Of a DNA stretch of 5,221 bases, positions 1-5,221 are shown one piece after another. Source of the DNA: a bacterium (GTDB lineage Bacteria > Bacteroidota > Bacteroidia > B-17B0 > Aurantibacillaceae); the NCBI GenBank assembly GCA_027364695.1, contig DAHXOV010000079.1, positions 1 through 5,221 of the forward strand, written 5' to 3'. Every line of letters starts with the position of its first letter. The first letter of the stretch is position 1. Below the pieces are notes generated by a model. The model searched no databases. It was not told the DNA's origin and saw only the letters and a program-made list of their open reading frames with translations. A program made the position numbers and the translations under genes.

Positions 1-221
1 GTACGTATCCTGTCCCCATAAGATATCTCATTCCCATAAATGATATATACATCTACATCTTTGGCAGGATAAATCAAACTAAATGTTTGATTGGAAGCAT
101 TGTATTTGTGTAGTGTAACTTTCCCTTTACTACTTGAATTGCCACCCTTTCCAGAAGGTTTTTTGCATGAAGATAAAATCAAAATAATAAATAATAAGAG
201 GATAGTTCGTATTCTTAGCAT
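1..221 (-). CDS. Putative lipoprotein of unknown function (N-terminal part, runs off the left edge)
   Basis: This is the first 73 codons of a gene cut by the left edge of the window. It starts at the ATG at 221-219, four bases after the stop of the upstream repeat-protein gene, so it is probably co-transcribed and perhaps translationally coupled. The N-terminus has two arginines (R3, R5), a strongly hydrophobic stretch from about residue 7 to 16, and a lipobox L16-S17-S18-C19, so Cys19 is the likely lipidated residue after signal peptidase II cleavage. The residues after the cysteine (KKPSGKGG) are basic and glycine-rich. The acidic cluster that often marks surface-exported Bacteroidota lipoproteins is missing, so an inner-leaflet periplasmic location is more likely, though this is only inference. 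A Gly/Ser/Lys-rich linker (about 23-34) leads into sequence that looks beta-strand-rich. I do not recognise the family. Confidence 0.75.
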   Translation of the reverse strand, partial: MLRIRTILLLFIILILSSCKKPSGKGGNSSSKGKVTLHKYNASNQTFSLIYPAKDVDVYIIYGNEISYGDRIR

Positions 222-225
222 GATA

Positions 226-1875
226 TTATATCTTTATTATTTTAAATGAATAAATAACTTGAGTGTGATCGGATATTGTAAGCAAATAAATACCTTTTGG
301 AATAGCTGATACATCTAATGTTTTCAGTGTTTCTGACAAGGCTGTTTGGTTTATTTTTTCTCCCAAAATATTGAAGATACAAATGGAATATTCTTTTTGA
401 AAAGTATTTACCAATTGTATATTTAAGTCATCTTTCGCAGGGTTAGGCCAAACTTTTACTTTTATGTTATGATTTGATTCATTGATACTATTCAATGTTC
501 CATTGTTAAATACTTTTTGCGCGTAAATATCCCATTTTGTCAGAATGTTATCTCTTTTATCTTGCCATACTATAATTGTTCCTCCATTATTATCTGCTAT
601 ATTCTTGGGGTCTGTTTGATTGTTAATGGCATTGCTGACTATTGTGGTCCATAGTATTGCTCCTGCTTTACTTATTCTTGCTGCATCAATATCCCAACTT
701 CCTGCTGATGAATCTTGCCATGTTACTAAAGCATCTCCACTTAGATCTATTGCTATGTTAGGATTTATTTGATCGTAATTGGCGTTTGAAATAATAATGC
801 CATTATTTACCCATGCGATTGTTCCTGCATAAGTTATTTTTTGCATATAGATATCATAATAAGCCCCGCTTCTGTAATCTTTCCATATAATATAGGCACC
901 ATCAACGCCATTATTTTTCATATCAATAGCACTTTGATTGTCTAATGCATTACAAATCACTTTGCCATTGGGCGCCCATTGAGCAATGCCATTATCATTA
1001 ATATATTGAGCATAAATATCATAATCGGCGCCTGTTCGTAAATCTTGCCAAGCTGTAATAAAGCCTGTTCCAAAAGGTTCTATTTTTGGATTACTTTGCG
1101 TACCAATAGTGCTGCATACCCATATACCATTATTTGGTATATCCCATTGTCTTACTCCATTAGCATCTAATTTTTGAGCATACACATCATAATCAAGGCC
1201 ATTTCTTCTATCTTGCCATACAACAAATATGCCGCCCGTACTCACTGATTCTAATCTTGGATTAACTTGCTTATCTCCCGCGTTACAAACAAGTGCTCCA
1301 TTGCTTGTCCATTGCTGAATACCACTTACGTTTAGTTTTTGAGCATATACGTCCCATTCTCCTGCTGCTGAATCCTGATATACCATATAAGAATTATTAC
1401 TTTGATCTAAAATTACTTTGCCATCTTTTTGTCCCAACGATTTTACTATTACAGGAACACCATTGGTCGTCCATTTGATATTACCTGAAGTGTCTATCAT
1501 TTGAGCATAGATATCTGCAGCTCCATTTCTATAATCATTCCATATAATAACTATATTTCCATTAGCATAATCAATATTAGGATTGGACTGATGCGCAGGA
1601 TAATTGCAAATTACAATGCCATTGGTAATCCACTTAATATTTCCATTTTTATCAATTCTTTGAGCATAAATATCAGCGTTGGTCTGCGTCGTATCATTTC
1701 TATAATCTTCCCAAACAATCACCGCTCCTTCGTTTCCATCTGGTACTATTTTTGCATTTTGTTGATTGTAGGGTTGCACACAAATAGAATTATTGATAGC
1801 CGAATTACTATTCCACTGAGCAAGCAATGCCAATGGTAAACAAAAGATAACAATTACTAAATTTTTACTTAACAT
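226..1875 (-). CDS. Secreted tandem-repeat (predicted beta-propeller) protein with T9SS type A sorting domain
   Basis: Predicted extracellular or surface protein of 549 residues. The signal peptide is residues 1-19 (K4, hydrophobic core 6-18, likely cleavage after A19). Residues 21-462 hold about eight units of the type W-x-D-x-R-x-G-x-x-D-I-Y-A-Q-x-I/L-x-x-x-G-x-x-x-W-x-x-N-G-x-x-I-C. The WxD positions are 55, 112, 166 (Tyr replaces Trp), 220, 276, 331, 386 and 437, a spacing of 51-57. Residues about 471-549 form a T9SS type A C-terminal tail: VWPNP near the start, then IFNILGEKI, IPKGIYLL and a final basic residue before the end. That tail normally directs export through the outer membrane and is then removed. 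I chose the ATG at 1875. A GTG at 1899 directly abuts the kinase gene's stop and would add eight residues (557 in all), but the ATG gives the more usual signal peptide. No enzyme motif is visible, so the ligand or partner is unknown. Adhesion or binding is a guess from the architecture. Confidence 0.88.
   Translation of the reverse strand: MLSKNLVIVIFCLPLALLAQWNSNSAINNSICVQPYNQQNAKIVPDGNEGAVIVWEDYRNDTTQTNADIYAQRIDKNGNIKWITNGIVICNYPAHQSNPNIDYANGNIVIIWNDYRNGAADIYAQMIDTSGNIKWTTNGVPVIVKSLGQKDGKVILDQSNNSYMVYQDSAAGEWDVYAQKLNVSGIQQWTSNGALVCNAGDKQVNPRLESVSTGGIFVVWQDRRNGLDYDVYAQKLDANGVRQWDIPNNGIWVCSTIGTQSNPKIEPFGTGFITAWQDLRTGADYDIYAQYINDNGIAQWAPNGKVICNALDNQSAIDMKNNGVDGAYIIWKDYRSGAYYDIYMQKITYAGTIAWVNNGIIISNANYDQINPNIAIDLSGDALVTWQDSSAGSWDIDAARISKAGAILWTTIVSNAINNQTDPKNIADNNGGTIIVWQDKRDNILTKWDIYAQKVFNNGTLNSINESNHNIKVKVWPNPAKDDLNIQLVNTFQKEYSICIFNILGEKINQTALSETLKTLDVSAIPKGIYLLTISDHTQVIYSFKIIKI
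490..1815 (-). repeat. Degenerate tandem coding repeat, about 51-57 codons per unit, roughly eight units
   Basis: The repeat lies within the secreted repeat protein and was found by aligning the recurring WQD, DIYAQ and NG..IC motifs. Numbered from the ATG at 1875, the array opens with half a unit (residues 21-50, W21 to the Gly-rich turn). Seven full units follow, and the array closes with the complementary other half (about 433-462: IIVWQD, WDIYAQ, NNG, but no second Trp). The second Trp of each unit is at 82, 135, 189, 244, 300, 355 and 409. Unit lengths suit four-stranded propeller blades. At DNA level the units have diverged, with only short shared words such as those encoding YAQ. The array is therefore old, or under selection at protein level, rather than a recent expansion. 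Confidence 0.85.
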
Positions 1876-1899
1876 ATTTTTTTGCTTAAATATACTCAC

Positions 1900-3426
1900 T
1901 TATCTAATAATTATCAATTTATCCTGATAAAATACTTTATCATCTGATACAATTTTACATAGATATATTCCAACATCTATATCTTCTATATAAATAGCAT
2001 ACTTGTCCAAAGGTGTAGTATTATCTATAATATCGCTTTTGACTAACTTACCCGTCATATCATAAATATTAAGCCTTAGTTGACTGATAGAGAAACGAGT
2101 TGGAATGTTTAAATAAATTATATTTAAAGAAGGATTGGGGAATATTTGAAAGTGGCTGATAGAATTTATATCTGTTATTCCCAAAACACATCCGTTTGCA
2201 GCCAATTGAGAGACAAGACTATTTTTTCTGTTAAGTATAAATGACTTTAGTCCTGGAATTGCAAATGATCCTACTGTAATATTGCTGTTCAAATTAGTTT
2301 CGAAATGAGTATTAGAATAAAATTTTTGGGTATCAGCATATACATAAGGTCTGATGATAGGGACCAAGCTATCTATTTTGCGATACAAATAATTAGTATC
2401 AAAATCATTAGAAATAAAATTACACAATCTGCTGATGTAATTACTTTTATAAGTATTATTCTGAAGCATTTTATTAACCAGTGGCCTGGAATTGGCTGGA
2501 TTGGGTATAAAGAAAATACTTAAATTTTCTAATTGATTGATAGTCATACCCATATTAAAATTTCCAAAAGATTCATTCACATCCCATACTATCATTTCAA
2601 ATTTATTACTCACCAAATTGTGATAAACATAATAATTATGTCCCGAACCCTGATAAGAATCTAAATTCGTAAATAATATATTAAAAGCCCATGTATTAAT
2701 TGCTGCAGATGTATTAAGCGCAGATTCTAATGAATCATAAAATTGTGCTGTAGGGGTATTATTAATCTTATCTATCAAATGTATCAAATCACTCCAATCA
2801 TTTGCTAATTCATTCGTTTTAAGCTCATATTTGGTATAATAAGCAGAGGGCAAATTCCCCAACCATGCTAGTGTGCCTTGTGGGTCTCCTTTAAATAAGT
2901 TGCCACTATTTTCAGGGAACCAATTATTTAAAAAAGTTTTATCTACTTGCTCTACCATCACATAAAATCCCCATAATGTATCATTGACATAAACATTGGC
3001 ATAGGAGCACCTGGGAGCAGGTATATTATTTTTATAGCAATAATCCAAAGCAATTTTTTCTCTTAAAAATGTTGGATCCTTAAATCCGTTGTTTAAGTTG
3101 ATAGCTTTGATGCCGTCAAATTTCTGACCACTTACAAATTCATTGAAATCTATTTTCCACGATTTCTTTTTGCCGGGTACATTAAATGAAGAATTTCCCT
3201 TCAACTGCACACCAACAGAATTCACCCAAAAACCATCTATTTCAACACTGCCTAACATCTTCTGATCTAAGGGCTTATATACGATCAGCGAATCATACCA
3301 TGCAGGTTGAGTAAAATATATTTTTACAGTATGAATCATGGGAGATAAAAACAAATAGTCTCCAGAATTTTGAGCAAAAATTGTACTCGCTATCAAACTT
3401 GTAATGTATAGTAATGTTCTCTTCAC
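1900..3426 (-). CDS. CotH-family atypical protein kinase, secreted, with T9SS type A sorting domain
   Basis: Predicted exported protein of 508 residues. CotH of Bacillus is an atypical kinase that phosphorylates spore-coat proteins. Bacteroidota and other bacteria carry secreted relatives whose substrates are mostly unknown. Signal peptide: residues 1-18, cleavage after A18 (FA/QN). The CotH domain spans about 33-410. Visible landmarks are VGVQLKGNSS (71-80, the glycine-rich nucleotide-loop-like motif), KKSWKIDF (87-94), LREKIALD (121-128), the NVYVND and GFYVMVEQVD block (144-162), D256 followed by HNYYVYHN (263-270), and WDVNESFG (281-288). All usual core motifs are present, so an active enzyme is plausible. 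D256 and D282 are candidate catalytic or metal-binding residues by family analogy. Residues about 427-508 form a T9SS type A tail (FPNPS, IYDMTGKLV, VGIYLCKI, LIIIR end). The start is GTG at 3426, since no ATG lies between it and the in-frame stop upstream (3457-3459). The gene sits 38 bases after the DUF2490-like gene and before the repeat protein. Confidence 0.92.
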   Translation of the reverse strand: MKRTLLYITSLIASTIFAQNSGDYLFLSPMIHTVKIYFTQPAWYDSLIVYKPLDQKMLGSVEIDGFWVNSVGVQLKGNSSFNVPGKKKSWKIDFNEFVSGQKFDGIKAINLNNGFKDPTFLREKIALDYCYKNNIPAPRCSYANVYVNDTLWGFYVMVEQVDKTFLNNWFPENSGNLFKGDPQGTLAWLGNLPSAYYTKYELKTNELANDWSDLIHLIDKINNTPTAQFYDSLESALNTSAAINTWAFNILFTNLDSYQGSGHNYYVYHNLVSNKFEMIVWDVNESFGNFNMGMTINQLENLSIFFIPNPANSRPLVNKMLQNNTYKSNYISRLCNFISNDFDTNYLYRKIDSLVPIIRPYVYADTQKFYSNTHFETNLNSNITVGSFAIPGLKSFILNRKNSLVSQLAANGCVLGITDINSISHFQIFPNPSLNIIYLNIPTRFSISQLRLNIYDMTGKLVKSDIIDNTTPLDKYAIYIEDIDVGIYLCKIVSDDKVFYQDKLIIIR

Positions 3427-3464
3427 CTTTTTATTTTGAATCAGATGATTTTTTATTTAAAAGT
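3427..3464. other. 38-base spacer between the DUF2490-like gene and the CotH gene, no clear signal
   Basis: This is the longest gap between genes in the window. Read on the minus strand it is almost all A and T. It has no TAnnTTTG-type Bacteroidota -7 box and no convincing terminator. The only structure is a 5-bp inverted repeat (AATCA/TGATT, 3439-3450) with a two-base loop, which is too short to act. An A-rich run directly abuts the GTG start of the CotH gene and is too close to serve as a normally spaced Shine-Dalgarno site. Transcription probably reads through. Confidence 0.5.
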
Positions 3465-4166
3465 TTAATTCCAATCAAATTCCCAATCCCACCCAAAGAT
3501 AAAATAGTGATAATTAGGGGTATTTTTCTTATGAAAAGAAGATTGTAATATGAAATATAGTCTGGTGAGCCATTTATCATTTATTTTTTTCTCATAACCT
3601 ACATAAATTCTATTTCTTCTTAATTCTACAGGATAGTTGGAAAGGGTATATAAAACTTCATCCTGCAAATAGATATTTGAGGTAGAAGATAAGTTGTAAG
3701 AAAGACCTGCCCTTTCTCTTATATCTGTCCGATAATAGGGTTCATATCCATTGTCCTGAATATCCGTAATAAAAAGATGTGTAGAATATTGTAAAATAGT
3801 TCTACTGTGTAATGTGAAGTATTTATTGAAAAAATAATTATAATTCAATTGCATACTATATCTATGAATACCTCTGTAATAATTTTCTCCTGTCATCTTG
3901 TTGATAAATGAATAGCGGGCTAAAATCCTCAGTGATGGCAGGATTTTTATTCCATATCCTATATCCCCACGATAAGTAGTTAATTCAGTAAAATTTTCTG
4001 CTACCTGAATTCTCCACCTTGTCAATAAATACTGTTTAGAAGTAATATTATATTGCGAAATGAAAGAAAACCTTGAACCTACATCCCAAATTCTATTTTG
4101 TGCCGATACAACTAAACCCGCTATTTCTATCAATAAAAAAAATATCCCATTTTTCCTTAACTTCAT
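3465..4166 (-). CDS. DUF2490 domain-containing protein, predicted outer-membrane beta-barrel
   Basis: Protein of 233 residues. The signal peptide is residues 1-22 (K2, R4, K5, hydrophobic from 8, cleavage after SA before Q23). It carries an odd glutamate (E14) inside the hydrophobic core. The rest alternates polar and aromatic residues in short strands ending in Tyr, Trp or Phe, typical of an outer-membrane barrel. The pattern fits the DUF2490 family: a central R-G-I-H-R-Y stretch near 98-103, RERAGLSYNL (150-159), an acidic and aromatic QDEVLYTL (168-175), then RRNRIYVGYEK (183-193) and a terminal aromatic strand FGWDWEFDW (224-232). The molecular function of this family is not known. The gene starts 8 bases after the PorP/SprF stop, so the two are almost certainly co-transcribed and may work together at the outer membrane. 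Family assignment is from pattern recognition. A generic outer-membrane beta-barrel is the fallback. Confidence 0.8.
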   Translation of the reverse strand: MKLRKNGIFFLLIEIAGLVVSAQNRIWDVGSRFSFISQYNITSKQYLLTRWRIQVAENFTELTTYRGDIGYGIKILPSLRILARYSFINKMTGENYYRGIHRYSMQLNYNYFFNKYFTLHSRTILQYSTHLFITDIQDNGYEPYYRTDIRERAGLSYNLSSTSNIYLQDEVLYTLSNYPVELRRNRIYVGYEKKINDKWLTRLYFILQSSFHKKNTPNYHYFIFGWDWEFDWN

Positions 4167-4174
4167 TACCGTTT

Positions 4175-5200
4175 TTACTTAATATTTCTCAAGCTATTTC
4201 TGTATTTTGAATAAGTAATCTGGATTTCAAAAGCATTCATCCCTTTTGGTATAGATTGAGATATTGAAAGAAAAGCATCATAAGAAATACCTATTTCAAA
4301 ATGAGAAAATTGAAATCTTATATTCGGAATAATGAATCCTGTACTTCTGTAAACAACCCCCGCTGATAGAACAGATTGATTCAGCAGTCCCGTAATCTGC
4401 GATTCTTTTTTCATTCTTATTCTCATCAAAAATGCACCCACCCATTCCTGAAATCTTGCTTGCTTCATATAAATGCCATACAAATTTATACCTAATGAAT
4501 TATTCTCAAAATCCTGCAAATACTGCGAACCCATCACCCATCTGTTTTTCATTACTTCATCCGTAGAGGGTACATATTGCAACATCGGCTCACTGGCATG
4601 AAACAACGCTACATCAAATGAAAACTGTTGATATGCTTTTGTTTCAAATGTTCTTTCTGCCGACCTGTACTCATATCTCGTGCCTACTCCTATATCCAAA
4701 AAGGTAGTCATAGGTGTACTGGTATTTTCATTAGGATTGATATTGGCATCGTATTTCTTACCATTGTATTGATTAACCCACTGAATGGCTGATAAATCAA
4801 ACGATTTTTGTACATAAGAGAATTGTATGCCTCCGGATAAAAAATGTTTTTTCGCTAATTGAATAGCCCCACTGGTAGAAAAACTTACTTGTGTCGTTTT
4901 AAATTTTGAATCACCTGCTTTGTCAGTATAGAAAAAACCTCCAAGCCCCATTTTATTTTTATTTTTTCTCTTGTCATAAATAGGTGCATCAAAAGAAGCA
5001 TAAGAAGTTACAAAGCCTTTGCCAATACCATTCCATTGTTGTCTGTGCAATATACTCGCTCTGTAAAATCCATTATAAAAACCTGCAGAAGCAGGATTGA
5101 AATACAAAGACAAGGCATCTGTCTGAGAAAAATGCACATCTTGCGACTTCATTAAAATGCTTGTTATACATGCAAAAAATATACTCCAATACTTTTTCAT
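4175..5200 (-). CDS. PorP/SprF family type IX secretion system outer-membrane protein
   Basis: Predicted outer-membrane beta-barrel of 341 residues, a usual length for this family. Signal peptide: about residues 1-19, ahead of the hallmark N-terminus QDVHFSQ (20-26), followed by FNPASAG (34-40), RQQWNGIG (53-60) and a TSYASFDAPI strand (65-74). The C-terminus has SHFEIGISYD (299-308), a Gly-containing turn and a final FEIQITY strand (324-330), also typical. PorP of Porphyromonas and SprF of Flavobacterium johnsoniae are T9SS components. SprF-like proteins are commonly encoded next to, and needed for secretion of, large cargo with type B C-terminal tails. Here the ATG at 5200-5198 overlaps the stop of the preceding gene (TAATG), which suggests translational coupling to such a cargo. 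It could be a dedicated cargo-specific paralogue rather than the general PorP. Core T9SS genes (porK, L, M, N) are not in this window. Confidence 0.93.
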   Translation of the reverse strand: MKKYWSIFFACITSILMKSQDVHFSQTDALSLYFNPASAGFYNGFYRASILHRQQWNGIGKGFVTSYASFDAPIYDKRKNKNKMGLGGFFYTDKAGDSKFKTTQVSFSTSGAIQLAKKHFLSGGIQFSYVQKSFDLSAIQWVNQYNGKKYDANINPNENTSTPMTTFLDIGVGTRYEYRSAERTFETKAYQQFSFDVALFHASEPMLQYVPSTDEVMKNRWVMGSQYLQDFENNSLGINLYGIYMKQARFQEWVGAFLMRIRMKKESQITGLLNQSVLSAGVVYRSTGFIIPNIRFQFSHFEIGISYDAFLSISQSIPKGMNAFEIQITYSKYRNSLRNIK

Positions 5201-5221
5201 TATCTGACAATAGTAATGTTC
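5200..5221 (-). CDS. C-terminal end of an upstream gene, possibly a T9SS type B (gliding-motility-type) cargo
   Basis: Only the last seven codons would be inside the window. Read on the minus strand in the frame that ends at TAA (5202-5200), they encode NITIVR and then stop. This resembles the common end of T9SS type B C-terminal domains (gliding-motility-associated tail), which usually finish with a short beta-strand and Ile/Val-Arg. The stop shares one base with the ATG of the PorP/SprF gene. The usual genomic pairing of type B cargo with a PorP/SprF gene supports the call. Six residues are very weak evidence by themselves, and another frame or non-coding sequence cannot be excluded. Confidence 0.45.

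Noticed and set aside
490..1815. Regularly spaced similar words resembling a CRISPR or DNA satellite array
   Set aside because: The period is about 150-170 bases, the words are imperfect, and they stay in one reading frame encoding a protein motif. There are no identical direct repeats with unique spacers.
1293..1839. Plus-strand open frames at 1293-1478 and 1501-1839
   Set aside because: They lie antisense inside the repeat array of the secreted protein. Their recurring Ile/Ser-rich words are the reverse reading of the repeated YAQ and DIY codons. They have no family resemblance, and the minus-strand protein has a clear signal peptide and sorting tail.
2305..2523. Plus-strand open frame of 72 codons
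   Set aside because: It is antisense to the CotH domain, has unnatural Ile-rich composition and no recognisable domain. The minus-strand kinase motifs run through this region.
3427..3435. A-rich run before the GTG start of the CotH gene, considered as a ribosome binding site
   Set aside because: It abuts the start codon with no spacer. Bacteroidota initiation often does not rely on a Shine-Dalgarno sequence, so it cannot be called.
3439..3450. Inverted repeat AATCA/TGATT followed by a T run on the plus strand, considered as a terminator
   Set aside because: The stem is only five A/T-rich pairs with a two-base loop. The T run is on the strand without genes, and read in the direction of transcription no U-tract follows.

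Overview
The window is AT-rich DNA from a member of the Bacteroidota, probably an environmental or gliding-type lineage. The genus cannot be read from this stretch. The evidence is a PorP/SprF-family outer-membrane protein, two proteins ending in type A sorting tails of the type IX secretion system (T9SS), and weak or absent Shine-Dalgarno sequences. T9SS is confined almost entirely to this phylum.

Every gene lies on the minus strand, so the transcription order runs from right to left. At the right edge are the last seven codons of a gene, whose stop overlaps the next start as TAATG. Then follow a PorP/SprF protein (4175-5200), a DUF2490-like predicted outer-membrane beta-barrel (3465-4166), a secreted CotH-type atypical kinase with a T9SS tail (1900-3426), and a secreted tandem-repeat protein with a T9SS tail (226-1875). 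Last is the start of a lipoprotein that runs off the left edge (1-221). Gaps between genes are -1, 8, 38, 24 and 4 bases. No internal promoter or terminator is visible, so a single operon is the simplest reading, with its promoter to the right of the window.

All five legible N-termini carry an export signal: four ordinary signal peptides and one lipoprotein signal. The whole block therefore works in the envelope or at the cell surface. The PorP/SprF protein is probably the dedicated outer-membrane partner of the cargo encoded just upstream, whose visible end (NITIVR) looks like a T9SS type B tail. The kinase and the repeat protein would leave through the same T9SS.

The most interesting item is the repeat protein. 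It has about eight units of 51-57 residues, and the array begins and ends with complementary half-units, as expected of a ring-closed (Velcro) beta-propeller. Its placement directly after a secreted kinase gene raises the untested idea that the kinase acts on it or on another surface protein of this cluster. No RNA genes, CRISPR arrays, insertion sequences or stretches of 300 bases without a gene are present.
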